A stretch of DNA of 64,000 nucleotides, from contig JASEVX010000379.1 of NCBI GenBank assembly GCA_031761405.1, forward strand, positions 1-64,000. Reading direction: 5' to 3'. The notes beneath the pieces were generated by a model. That model was not told where the DNA came from. It was given only the letters and a program-made list of their open reading frames with translations, and searched no databases. Shown one piece after another: positions 31,001-37,270 of the stretch. The translations under genes were made by a program, and so were the position numbers. The stretch comes from Serripes groenlandicus. Taxonomy: Eukaryota; Mollusca; Bivalvia; Cardiida; Cardiidae. Within the stretch, counting starts at the first letter, position 1. Each line of letters opens with the position of its first letter.

Positions 31001-31578
31001 TACAAAAAGTATAGAAATTACAAGATATCGAGGGCTTAGCGTTAAACGATTGTGACTAACAACCCTTGTTTAGGGGCAACTGTGTCTCTTTTGTAAACAA
31101 TGCAAGTGTAGGTGTACATTTCTATTACCAAGAAAAAGGATGTATCGCTTATTAGGACTTTATGGCGAGGTGATTAACATTAGACAAAACATACTAATTT
31201 TATTTACAAACTTTTCACGCCAAGCCCATGATATATTGTTATCAGATAGTATTTGTGTGAGCCTGTTGAGCATTTGGTATTTATTAGATAGTCTAGTTCT
31301 TAATGCAACTGCTTCGGGATAAGGTGGTCGAAGTTTCGAATCGCAGTCAGTACCTCACGCTCTCCTGGTGCATGGCAAAGAGGAAAAGTATTCACTGTCT
31401 GCCTATATGCTATATAGATTCCAAAGCATCGACTGGCAAGAAATGGGACCGTACAAGTGTAACACCACTGTAGGATATACTTGTCTTACACAACTGAGAC
31501 TGATCTCTAAATAAATTCTTTATTACATACATTTTGTGGATTTCAGATAGCACCATGAAAGGTGACTTGAAGACCTAA
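13790..31578 (+). CDS. Ig/FN3 type I membrane receptor, copy A (8 exons)
   Basis: Exons: 13790-13877 signal peptide; 16058-16315 Ig1; 17540-17821 Ig2; 19279-19560 Ig3; 20201-20340 and 27629-27800 the two halves of FN3; 29193-29330 transmembrane; 31547-31578 tail. All introns are GT/AG and the sum of 1392 nt gives 463 residues plus stop, which supports the model. Introns between whole Ig domains are phase 1, the classic exon-shuffling arrangement; FN3 is split by a phase-0 intron. The exposed part has many N-x-S/T sequons. Family knowledge suggests a cell-adhesion or recognition receptor at the plasma membrane; the ligand is unknown. Introns host a Ngaro, a TRIM, a Helitron-like element and MITEs, yet the coding frame is intact. 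Confidence 0.85.
13946..14106. mobile_element. MITE (GAGCCGTCCCGC family), internally deleted
   Basis: Both terminal inverted repeats are present (TGAGCCGTCCCGC at left, GGGACGGCTCA at right) and the middle is shortened. In intron 1 of copy A. Confidence 0.8.
14292..15969 (-). mobile_element. Helitron-like non-autonomous element in intron 1 of copy A
   Basis: Read on the minus strand it starts CATGAGAAAGTTGATGC and ends with a hairpin (CGGGCTTCTGCCCG), then GGCGACTAA. Host DNA resumes with T. The paralogous site in copy B (37550-37570) lacks it, and joining the flanks restores that site with one mismatch, consistent with insertion between A and T. Its last 250 bp match the last 260 bp of the element at 43379-44913. 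No coding sequence was seen. Confidence 0.7.
16058..16315 (+). CDS. Copy A exon 2: Ig-like domain 1
   Basis: Residues 30-115. Canonical Ig landmarks: first cysteine in VPCNAT, tryptophan in IYWTN and the second cysteine in DSGDYICHA. It is the only Ig domain of this protein with the normal disulfide pair. Acceptor CTTTTCAG, donor TTT/GTAAG. Sequons include NAT, NTS, NET and NVT. Confidence 0.87.
16610..16777. repeat. Degenerate 21-bp minisatellite, 8 units
   Basis: Eight consecutive 21-bp units, for example TGCATATAATAACAGATATAC, lie in intron 2 of copy A and are absent from copies B and C. The period is a multiple of three, so it creates long but artefactual open frames on both strands. Confidence 0.78.
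17540..17821 (+). CDS. Copy A exon 3: Ig-like domain 2 (no canonical cysteines)
   Basis: Residues 116-209. The core tryptophan is in PGPTWEI and a GDTGWWEITGY strand sits where D-x-G-x-Y-x-C is expected. No cysteine occupies either usual disulfide position; the only one inside the domain is in VSCGDTG. Acceptor ATATTGTAG, donor TTTT/GTAAG, phase 1 on both sides. Confidence 0.82.
17899..18027. mobile_element. Short retroposon insertion with 7-bp target duplication
   Basis: 129 bp present only in copy A, flanked by TTGACAT at 17892-17898 and 18028-18034. It begins with a TAAG repeat that may be the tail of a minus-strand insertion. Confidence 0.65.
18066..18180 (-). repeat. tRNA-like SINE fragment (copy A)
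   Basis: The minus strand carries a B-box-like GGTTCGATCC (18130-18121) preceded by GCGTCCCG. The same block is in intron 3 of copies B and C, so it predates the gene duplications. Confidence 0.5.
18920..19011. other. Micro-inversion relative to copies B and C
   Basis: Between GAGACTA and TTAGTCTC, copy A has the reverse complement of the segment found at about 40530-40610 (B) and 61136-61215 (C). The block around GCATTTGAGCTTTGGTCAAG shows it clearly. Confidence 0.75.
19016..19048. repeat. ATT microsatellite
   Basis: About 10 ATT units directly after the micro-inversion. Confidence 0.85.
19279..19560 (+). CDS. Copy A exon 4: Ig-like domain 3 (no canonical cysteines)
   Basis: Residues 210-303. 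I-set-like landmarks are SYQWSRDDGKP (core tryptophan) and LSNLTVDDFRTYILT, where leucine replaces the second canonical cysteine. The first canonical position is also hydrophobic (FFLNVVGYP). Acceptor ATACAG, donor CATATG/GTGAG. Confidence 0.84.
19762..20017. mobile_element. MITE (GAGCCGTCCCGC family), full length
   Basis: Runs from ATGAGCCGTCCCGCGAGAAA to TTTCTCACGGAACGGTTCAT. The orthologous copy is at 61940-62194 in gene copy C, so this insertion predates the A/C split. Confidence 0.85.
20201..20340 (+). CDS. Copy A exon 5: FN3 domain, N-terminal half
   Basis: Residues 304-350. RPERPYELRFTDVTYDSVRL followed by LW matches the A-B strands of fibronectin type III, with its conserved tryptophan. 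It ends in phase 0 at ACGCAG/GTTAG. The following intron is 7.3 kb because of the Ngaro insertion. Confidence 0.83.
20770..21299 (-). repeat. Ngaro split direct repeat B2
   Basis: 530 bp starting CCGAGACGGACCGGGACAAA, matching B1 at an offset of 964 bp. The outer end abuts host DNA at the TTAT core. Confidence 0.9.
21580..21733 (-). repeat. Ngaro split direct repeat A2
   Basis: 154 bp from CTTTAATTTTTTTACCCGCC to CGCATTTAT, matching A1 at 27068-27221. It is fused directly to B1. Confidence 0.9.
21734..22263 (-). repeat. Ngaro split direct repeat B1
   Basis: 530 bp matching B2. It ends at CTGACCGCC, after which the sequence enters the internal region. Confidence 0.9.
22252..22325. repeat. 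About 36-bp direct repeat at the Ngaro B1/internal junction
   Basis: CTGACCGCCACAAAAGGCAG occurs twice, followed by related purine-rich sequence (near 22255 and 22291). Confidence 0.7.
22411..23088 (-). CDS. Ngaro SGNH/GDSL-type hydrolase
   Basis: About 225 residues with SGNH-hydrolase blocks in order: CVGSSIMR (nucleophile serine, block I), HCGGNDIG (G-x-N-D, block III) and DGVHLT (D-x-x-H, block V). Several Ngaro elements carry such an accessory esterase-like frame; its role in transposition is unknown. The upstream frame is open back to a TAG at about 23109 but holds no ATG before block I. GTG at 23088 is the first candidate start, so splicing onto an upstream exon is possible. It begins 29 bp after the YR stop. 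Confidence 0.78.
   Translation of the reverse strand: MSATAYPGLVFNLLCTASCNTTQDIIGYVKSPQCMVWCVGSSIMRNGFVAARTLDGGTNLGLKDVGLLWQGYRGLSLYTLKKKIRTVQQVAVSPNVVLLHCGGNDIGKVSLIYLRKLIFDTFQFITNIFPNVSIIWSEILPRSNWRFSHDNVAMERSRKRINSFAGKMAINAGGCYIMHPGLNSVNKVNYMEDGVHLTELGNAIFLKQLAKGLKLFIESGQGCCN
23118..24140 (-). CDS. Ngaro tyrosine recombinase
   Basis: About 340 residues with an N-terminal SAM-like domain (30-120) and a catalytic domain with the full active-site set: R174 (GFFRVGEL), H286 and R289 (HSFRIG), W312 (GRWSS) and Y320 (TYIHS). It integrates the circular DNA copy of the element. No ATG opens the frame; the first candidate is GTG at 24140, and the frame overlaps the out-of-frame end of the RNase H. 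Translation by splicing or recoding is likely. Confidence 0.88.
   Translation of the reverse strand: MGQVLQVGPSSKSSARRDTPQFSICDLQSEASRLLTASLSSNTLKAYATGVKKLEQFRQLNSMVECWPPTVEQIVLFIASLSIQSHSYRTAQLYISAIAFQCKIKFKYDTTKHYIISKLLEGIKRSGCAKRSRLPITFDLLTRVISVLKHVCSNSYEAVLFAAAFSLAFFGFFRVGELVVSRHNVVHRALAFDDLSFSSDRSSMFVRLRFSKTDQMGKGTIIKLQKSGGSLCPIIGMAEFLKVRPICKGPLFCHLTGKPLTRYQFSAVLKKALIALNVNFNLYKSHSFRIGAATTATSLNYSVETIKAAGRWSSEAYQTYIHSGTTTKTVPLLHKQMTLI
24163..25812 (-). CDS. Ngaro reverse transcriptase-RNase H (frame broken near its end)
   Basis: 549-residue frame. RT motifs are D205 in KRDIKSAF, LPMGCNSSC at about 237-245 and YLDD at 271-274 (active-site aspartates). RNase H carboxylates are D438 (LYTDSSGS), E477 (TFLEMVP) and D502 (LYIDNEA). 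The frame ends just after KASHIS, but the family's usual closing motif (LADAISR) is present immediately downstream in a different frame (about 24180-24155), so a small indel near 24185 has cut off the end. This copy is therefore probably damaged unless a programmed shift is used. Confidence 0.85.
   Translation of the reverse strand: MGIILLGLAVQEEGANKLQTPCRNKNQKVKTSTGSADHNMGKTLGPISRNNLNEIADTPVNVKKLKHYLNLYPCQKQATILLDGFTFGFKIGYFGPRTGSESRNLKSAHLQPVELGNKLNSEIALGRMAGPYNEAPLSNLKVSPVGLVPKSDGGWRLITHLSYPAGSSVNNGINEQFSSVQYTSFDKVTNMIFSLGRDALLAKRDIKSAFRLLPINPEDFQLLGIKVGGKFYIDKCLPMGCNSSCTLFEKFSSFIHWLVSYLSNRNTLDHYLDDFIFAGSKGSGDCEILLDTFTSICQDIGVPIANEKSVGPCTVLVFLGLELDTKEMVIRIPLHKLEECLQFLNLFIEKQKVRLRDLQKLTGKLSFFCRAIRSSRAFLRRFYDVMSSLRKPHHRLRLNYELKQDLLLWVQFLEEFNGICHIPDSVWLDSDTLCLYTDSSGSPELGCGCFLNGKWTFFPWPKAWQSLRVMYDITFLEMVPVLLALALWGEELRGRNILLYIDNEALVSIINKQTCRSKSVMVLLRHFVLLCMKENINFKASHISQVTIL
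25661..26644 (-). CDS. Ngaro Gag-like protein
   Basis: 327 residues from ATG at 26644; a second start is at residue 8. The N-terminus is basic and nuclear-signal-like (PKRNKRG, KRSRKER), and a C-terminal Cys/His cluster (CFDYNFRQCNKSRCIYRHVC, then CLNCNGDHPSRSCG) suggests zinc-knuckle or CCCH-type nucleic-acid binding. It would package element RNA. Its last 152 bp overlap the RT frame in another phase, suggesting frameshifting or splicing for RT expression. Confidence 0.8.
   Translation of the reverse strand: MGTYITRMPKRNKRGPASALASQVENKRSRKERDDVEAINTVREAEAAFGNMASSVQPGTSAESEGTCVQMVDVDLNLDLNLAPQLDNVPMILTPSAHNQISCQVSLQLREKIIAGRFIDLGTLLNFSESQQDNRMIGLDPNGGLVLKGQHSGPKISDIGSWTDAMLVFSSIYLSANPDKAQELLKYISNVRLGAKQYGGLGWRSYDQQFRLRLAADPVSRSFDKIDYELWLLYMSAPYQSQSVPQASKLAQKRCFDYNFRQCNKSRCIYRHVCLNCNGDHPSRSCGSGRRGQQATDPMSQQKPKGQNQYWQRGPQYGQNPRPHFQK
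26645..27067 (-). promoter_or_regulatory. Ngaro 5' leader
   Basis: Non-coding stretch between A1 and gag. It holds a duplicated block around AAGCGCTATGCTGTG (about 26698 and 26740). A promoter here is expected from element organisation but not shown. Confidence 0.4.
27068..27221 (-). repeat. Ngaro split direct repeat A1
   Basis: Copy of A2 at the coding-strand 5' end. The host intron resumes at 27222 with CTGCAATGCTGAAGG, as in copy C. Confidence 0.9.
27629..27800 (+). CDS. Copy A exon 6: FN3 domain, C-terminal half
   Basis: Residues 351-407. The stretch NLDSITQYNLSVMAEN fits the FN3 pattern L-x-P-x-T-x-Y-x-x-x-V-x-A-x-N. Acceptor TATTTCAG, donor AAAAG/GTAAG, phase 1 end. Confidence 0.84.
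28512..28776. mobile_element. MITE (GAGCCGTCCCGC family), full length
   Basis: Both terminal repeats are present. In intron 6 of copy A; the orthologous insertion is at 45200-45460 in copy B. Confidence 0.83.
29193..29330 (+). CDS. Copy A exon 7: transmembrane segment
   Basis: Residues 408-453. A 22-residue hydrophobic helix (423-444, starting IFIGSTVGGLVF) is followed by the basic stop-transfer KRYRHMRK. Acceptor ATTTTCAG, donor TCTT/GTAAG. Confidence 0.85.
29744..30453 (+). mobile_element. TRIM-type LTR retroelement with three LTRs and two internal segments
   Basis: Three 165-bp LTRs (29744-29908, 30020-30184, 30289-30453) start TGTAACG and end CGTTACA. They are separated by internal segments of 111 and 104 bp. 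CTAG flanks the whole as a 4-bp target duplication (29740-29743, 30454-30457), and copy B has the empty site (near 46434). The first internal segment has an 18-nt primer-binding site and a purine-rich tract before LTR2. No protein is encoded, so it depends on enzymes supplied elsewhere. Confidence 0.85.
29910..29927 (+). promoter_or_regulatory. Primer-binding site of the TRIM (tRNA-Leu)
   Basis: TGGTGGCAGCGGTGGGAT lies one base after the LTR end. It is complementary to the 3' end, with CCA, of metazoan tRNA-Leu(AAG/TAG) as I recall that sequence. The second internal segment has a degraded version. Confidence 0.65.
30844..30890 (-). repeat. tRNA A-box-like fragment
   Basis: The minus strand reads TAGCTCAGTCGGTAACGATG. 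There is no B box at tRNA spacing. A related fragment is at about 46802-46842 in copy B. Confidence 0.35.
31547..31578 (+). CDS. Copy A exon 8: short cytoplasmic end
   Basis: Acceptor GGATTTCAG, then residues YSTMKGDLKT and a stop at 31576-31578. The exon and its polypyrimidine tract are conserved in copy B. A cryptic donor (AAAG/GTGAC) inside it could route transcripts to the conserved block at 32288. Confidence 0.65.
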
Positions 31579-31700
31579 ACGTATATTGTCCGAACCAAAT
31601 ATACATCGCTGGAGCCATCATGAAAACATCAAGAAGAAGAAGCACAGTTTGCAAAATAGTCATCAAGTTATACAAAAGGATCTTCTGATGAGTAAAGATT

Positions 31701-31845
31701 TGAGCCGTTCCACGACAAAACCAACATTGTGGACTGTGCGTAAAGTATCGATCCAGATCAGCCTAACCATGCCACATAAGCTTACCCGGACAAACACTTT
31801 TGGATACATTACGCATAATGTTGGTTTTCCAGTGGGACGGGTCAT
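31701..31845. mobile_element. MITE (GAGCCGTCCCGC family), shortened
   Basis: TGAGCCGTTCCACGACAAAA at left, mirrored at right. It lies just after the copy-A stop codon; the orthologue in copy B is at 47779-47997. Confidence 0.75.
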
Positions 31846-32287
31846 TTATTGCTAATTGTACTAGACAACAATCAATAGATGTACAGGATTAAGTGTATCC
31901 AGAATTGTCAGATTTGGATTTCCTGAATCACGTATTGAATTATATATTTTATTTATGATCAATATGTTGTTAACCATTACATGTTATGAATGAAAAAATA
32001 CTTTTAGACAAAATAACGTTATCGTCATTCTTGTTTTACAACACAATTGTCCGCATGAAGTATTTATAAAAGAACCCAATAAACTCAGCTGAACTGCCTA
32101 ACCTTGGTGAAACTGATTCAATAATAACACAAACGTTTTAACCTCGGAGCCAGAGCTTAACATTCCATCAGACAGCATTATTTTAAGCAATCAACATGCA
32201 TAGCATAAATTACTGCAATGGTTCAAACTGTTTTCTTTTGATCGTTTTATTTCGCCGCTTTCAATAACGTTTTAGTTTTTATCACAG

Positions 32288-32506
32288 AGAACCTGGTTGA
32301 ATCACGAGTCCTTCTTTACAAAGTACAAATCCGAATCCGTGCATAATATCATCGTTGAAACATAAACACCAAGGAGGATAGTCAAATCTAAATATTTCGA
32401 ATGTTAAGAACGAGGGATGGAATCCGGAGTTGGTGCTCTCATAGAATATATTCACCAAGTAAACGTGAGGTCCGCTCCGCTATACAATATGAATTAAATA
32501 TTGAAA
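32288..32506 (+). other. Conserved 3' block of Ig gene copy A (possible terminal exon or 3' UTR)
   Basis: Preceded by an acceptor-like GTTTTTATCACAG and strongly conserved with 48447-48668 in copy B. Neither copy keeps a long frame that joins the upstream exons in phase, so 3' UTR or an alternative end is likelier than coding. Its last 129 bp are the host part of the 213-bp array. Confidence 0.5.
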
Positions 32507-33820
32507 CAAGAGAAAGTTGATGCAACGCATCAATGTCGCCGGAAAGTGTCTGCCTGGGTTAGCCTGTGCGGTATGCTTTAGCCGATTCGGATAGTCAAAT
32601 CTAAATATTTCGAATGTTAAGAACGAGGGATGGAATCCGGAGTTGGTGCTCTCATATAATATATTCCCCAAGTAAACGTGAGGTCCGCTCCGCTATACAA
32701 TATGAATTAAATATTTGAACAAGAGAATGTTGATGCAACGCATCAATGTCGCCGAAAATTGTCTGCCTGGGTTAGCCTGTGCGGTATGCTTTAGCCGATT
32801 CGGATAGTCCAATCTAAATATTTCGAATGTCAAGAACGAGGGATGGAATCCGGAGTTGGTGCTCTCATAGAATATATTCCCCAAGTAAACGTGAGGTCCG
32901 CTCCGCTATACAATATGAATTAAATATTTAAACAAGAAAAAATTGATGCAACGCATCAATGTCGCCGGAAAGTGTCTGCCTGGGTTAGCCTGTGCGGTAT
33001 GCTTAAGCCGATTCGGATAGTCAAATCTAAATATTTCGAATGTCAAGAACGAGGGATGGAATCCGGAGTTTGTGCTCTCATAGAATATATTCCCCAAGTA
33101 AACGTGAGGTCCGCTCCGCTATACAATATGAATTAATTATTTAAACAAGAGAAAGTTGATGCAACGCATCAATGTCGCCGGAAAGTGTCTGCCTGGGTTA
33201 GCCTGTGCGGTATGCTTTAGCCGATTCGGATAGTCAAATCTAAATATTTCGAATGTCAAGAACGAGGGATGGAATCCGGAGTTGGTGCTCTCATAGAATA
33301 TATTCCCCAAGTAAACGTGAGGTCCGCTCCGCTATACAATATGAATAATATTTAAACTAGAGAAAGTTGATGCAACGCATCAATGTCGCCGGAAAGTGTC
33401 TGCCTGGGTTAGCCTGTGCGGTATGCTTTAGCCGATTCGGATAGTCAAATCTAAATATTTCGAATGTCAAGAACGAGGGATGGAATCCGGAGTTGGTGCT
33501 CTCATAGAATATATTCCCCAAGTAAACGTGAGGTCCGCTCCGCTATACAATATGAATTAAATATTTAAACAAGAGAAAGTTGATGCAACGCATCAATGTC
33601 GCCGGAAAGTGTCTGCCTGGGTTAGCCTGTGCGGTATGCTTTAGCCGATTCGGATAGTCAAATCTAAATATTTCGAATGTCAAGAACGAGGGGTGGAATC
33701 CGGAGTTGGTGCTCTCATAGAATATATTCCCCAAGTAAACGTGAGGTCCGCTCCGCTATACAATATGAATTCAATATTTAAACAAGAGAAAGTTGATGCA
33801 ACGCATCAATGTCGCCGGAA
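32378..33820. repeat. 213-bp chimeric tandem array, 7 units
   Basis: Units start at 32378, 32591, 32804, 33017, 33230, 33441 and 33654. In unit 1, 32378-32506 is the gene's 3' block, 32507-32545 is the first 39 bp of the Helitron-like element (CAAGAGAAAGTTGATGC on) and 32546-32590 is part of the MITE interior in reverse. Unit 7 runs straight from the element start into the element body. Units differ by only a few bases. Confidence 0.88.
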
Positions 33821-34195
33821 ATCCATACTGCAGTTATGCATAACACTAACATTATAGTAGTTGAAAAAAAACACCAGTTAGCAACTAAAGGGAATATTGG
33901 AACATCACGGGTGGGGTCAAGTGAAAATGTATCATATCTTGCATTTTTTTTTGTCAACGAAGTGAATGTCCTTCATTGAAATATAATTAAAGCCTTTCAT
34001 TGTTTATGATTAATCTCCATTCTAAGGTAGGTTGACCATATACACAGCCAACTAATTATTGATCAATAACAGGAAATGAGTAATCTTGCCAATTAGTCTA
34101 CTCATGTTTTAAAATTATATAATGATGAGCGCCCTTGTGTCAATGATGCATAACAATATGCAGATCGCAAGCAAAATGCGTGTAGGGAATCTAAT
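33783..34195 (+). mobile_element. Helitron-like element, 5' part only
   Basis: Matches the start and left part of the element at 43379-44913 (for example ATGATGAGCGCCCTTGTGTC in both). No terminal hairpin follows, so the 3' end is missing or has been replaced. Confidence 0.65.
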
Positions 34196-35134
34196 AGCAG
34201 TGCAGTGTTAGACGGACAAGTGGGGAGCACGATACACCAGCGGTACCAGCGTCATTAGAGGAAGTTATTTCCAACAACAGGACAATCCTCTGTGTTTTCG
34301 TCTCGTCAAGAGAAAACCCGCTTTGGTGCCATCTCAGTCCGTGTTATATATGTGTACCAGTTTTGAAATTACAGACGATATCGTGAGCTTAAGTGAGGAT
34401 ACTCATCAAGCCCTTCTCAAATGTGTGTCCGAGTCAACGTATTTTAGATAAATTGTATCAGGGTTTATATAGCTTCCTCTAATTGAACATAAAACATAAG
34501 ATTTCGGAGGACAGGGTCATTTACCTTTTTATTGCATACTTTCATATTTTAAACTATTTGGTTTACACTGTCATGTTTTTGCAAATGACGTTTGGAAATT
34601 TTGAATTATAACAGTGACGTTATTTTTTTAAATGACGTCATGCACGTGTATGACTTACATTTTAGACACGCGTGCCATATAACAGTATACTGTTATCCGG
34701 TCAAAAACGTACTGTTCGCATGAGAGAGTAAGACATTTCCCATGATAAGTAGATGAGAATTTAACATTACAAAGTCACGTGAGGTATAATAATGATATAA
34801 AGGTCAGCTATGGTTTGTTTACATAACAAATTAGTCCCTAGCATGTTAATTTTATGCGGAACTTTCGCACGCCCTTATCTACGGTCATGATCACTCCTTG
34901 ACACCGGTCATGATCGAAAATTATTGCATACTTTCATATTGTTCCCTTCACTTTACATTGAAGAAAGTAATCACAGTAGTTACATCACGGCGTTCTCTTA
35001 TAAGTTACCCGTTCAACTATTTGTTTTATCCTGACACCAGAGCGTCAGTCGTAAAGCTAACCACACAATGCTAAGCGCCATTGGGGGAAACTATAACTAT
35101 CACTTTTAAAGTCTTTGGTATGACCCTGTGATGG

Positions 35135-35200
35135 AACAAACCCTCGACCTCCCGCGCCGAGGCGTACGCTGTACCACTACTTCAATGAGGCGGTTTTACA
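35135..35200 (-). repeat. Degenerate tRNA-like SINE fragment
   Basis: The minus strand carries TAGTGGTACAGCGTACGCC and then GGTCGAGGGTTTG, like A and B boxes. Related copies lie at about 53355-53420 and, in part, inside the palindrome near 53735-53775. Confidence 0.4.
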
Positions 35201-35837
35201 TAATTTAAAACAGGGTAAAGGACCGGGTTAACTATGAGTCAACACAGCTTTAGAGAGTCAGCACTGCACATCGATGCGAACTGCAATAATCTGCAACTTA
35301 CAAGATCGTCCAACCTCAAAAGATACCGTTCATTATTAAAATGTGCTTGCAGACGCCTGCCTGAATAACTGTAACAAAGCATGAACTCAAGAAAAACGAC
35401 CATCTTTCAAATCTTCATCAGTTTAACCACTCTCCCTGATACAACCAATAGTTTACGCATTTGTCAATGGCAATATATTTTGCTGTCTCACCCGAAATCA
35501 GTATTGTTTACCTTTCAGTTATAACAATATTCCAAACTCTTATTACAAGAGACATGGAGACATTATCGCCTTTCTTGTACCACGTCATACAACATCCGAC
35601 ACGCAAAGGTTAGTAATTGATTTCGATTACGTTCAGATCATACAGCTGTGAATCATCCTCTATTCATCAGCAGGGTCAACGATGTTTGTATGACTAGCTG
35701 TCTAACTTGTGGCAAAAGTAAAATCCTAAAAACTCGTGGTATATAATCTATATCAATTTGCATTAAATCACATGACAGATCTCATGACACCAATAATTCA
35801 TTGAGAAATAACGGTAATACCGATCCAAGTTGACATT

Positions 35838-36087
35838 TGAGCCGTTACACGAAAAAAAAACTGTATAGACGCTGCGCTGTATCGACCCATATCAGCCTGC
35901 GATGTCCGCACAGGTTAACCCGGAACAACACATTCCGTCTCAGGAGGTAGAGGTATAGAGTAATGATTTCTGTAATAGAAAATCCACATGTGGCAAAAAG
36001 TGTATATCCGGGTTAGCCTGCGCGGCATGCTTAGGCTGATCCGGGTCGATACTTTACGCAGAGTCCACAATGTTGGTGTTCTCGTCG
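35838..36087. mobile_element. MITE (GAGCCGTCCCGC family), diverged
   Basis: Left end TGAGCCGTTACACG, right end degraded near TGTTGGTGTTCTCGTCG. Orthologous to 12322-12580. Confidence 0.7.
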
Positions 36088-36189
36088 ATGTTACAATCAT
36101 CCCTCTCGCTCCGTAGGTCGATGTCACTCTTTCCCGTTCATTTTACACCTTATTCACTATCTGTTAAAGTTGCTGTCTCTAGTTACCAT

Positions 36190-36315
36190 CTATCTGTCTC
36201 TCTCTCTGTCTCTCTGTCTCTCTCTGTCTGTCTGTATATGTCTCTATGTCTGTCTGTCTGTCTGTCTGTATATGTCTCTATGTCTTTCGGTATGTCTGTC
36301 TTTCTCCCTCTCTGC
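36190..36315. repeat. CTGT/CT-rich microsatellite
   Basis: Interrupted CTGT and CTCT runs with TATATGT interruptions. Positionally equivalent to 12709-12848 but shorter. Confidence 0.85.
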
Positions 36316-37182
36316 CTCCTTCTCCCATATCATGTGATTCACCTTCTATCAAATATAGGCCAACTTGTTATCGAGTGATTGTAATTCGACGTCATGGCTC
36401 CCTATTACTTCATGTACTTTTTATTGGTGTTAATGTATGAACATAATTTGAATATGTTCAATACATTATTTCAAATGGCTTCCGAATAAACAAACTTGAG
36501 AATTGAACAATGCTTACCCTGTATTTATTGTCAGATGAGATCCTTCGAAATAATGCTTATAATAAAACACACTATATTTTCTGAGACCCGTGAACTTCCA
36601 CGCATAATCATGCCGTCCTTAACTTTCTTTAAGAAATATATTATGCGGTTTCTGTAGATTGCACTTATATCCTTTATTGTCCATTAGTTTGTATTATCAG
36701 TGTCAGAATACATGTTGAGTGTTGCTCTGAGGTAGAAACGTATGCGATAGTAAACGAGCTATAGCTTACCTTACTAAATGTCGAAGGGTCAGAACGGTAG
36801 CGGGTAAACTGTTTACCTCGTGAGATATGTTATGAGTCGTCTACTTTAAATACATCTCAGGGAAATTTGAAAAGAAAAAAAAGATCTTAAGATTTGAAAC
36901 AACGGTGTGCAAGTCGAAATTGCTCATCTTCAGCAATTTCTCTTTTTGCTTTAAGGTTTTTAGTATTTTGTTTGAATAAAGCGAAATGGTTAAGAGTGTC
37001 AATCACATTATCATCTATTTTTAGAAACAACTTAAGCCGATAAGCCTCATATATAGATAAGCGAGTCAATAAATATCTGATACATTGGGGGAAAGCAAGA
37101 GAACAGGATAATAACACAGCTTGAAATTACAAACTAGTGAAGCGCCGTTTTGTTAAAAGTAGACATATACGCTAATTCGGAA

Positions 37183-37270
37183 ATGTTTCATCAGAGGTTT
37201 TCAACCTTAACAACGACGTTGTTTATAGTTGCAGTATTGTGTTGGACATCAGTGTTGGCTGAGAAAAATG
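37183..37270 (+). CDS. Copy B exon 1: signal peptide
   Basis: MFHQRFSTLTTT with hydrophobic core LFIVAVLCW. Two conservative changes from copy A (T to S, L to V). Donor AAAAATG/GTAAG. Confidence 0.85.

Larger units (their letters stand above)
34196..37182. other. Intergenic DNA and upstream region of Ig gene copy B
   Basis: No gene is recognised. From about 34978 it matches the upstream DNA of copy C (from about 53208), and from about 35400 also that of copy A. It contains a minus-strand tRNA-like piece (35135-35200), a MITE (35838-36087) and a CTGT/CT-rich stretch (36190-36315). Confidence 0.5.

Noticed and set aside
32480..33734. Repeated 63-residue open frames on the minus strand
   Set aside because: They are by-products of the 213-bp array; the frame crosses host block, element and MITE pieces and has no splice or coding context.
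32378..33820. CRISPR-like array
   Set aside because: Units are contiguous 213-bp repeats without spacers, in animal DNA; each part traces to a gene block or transposon.
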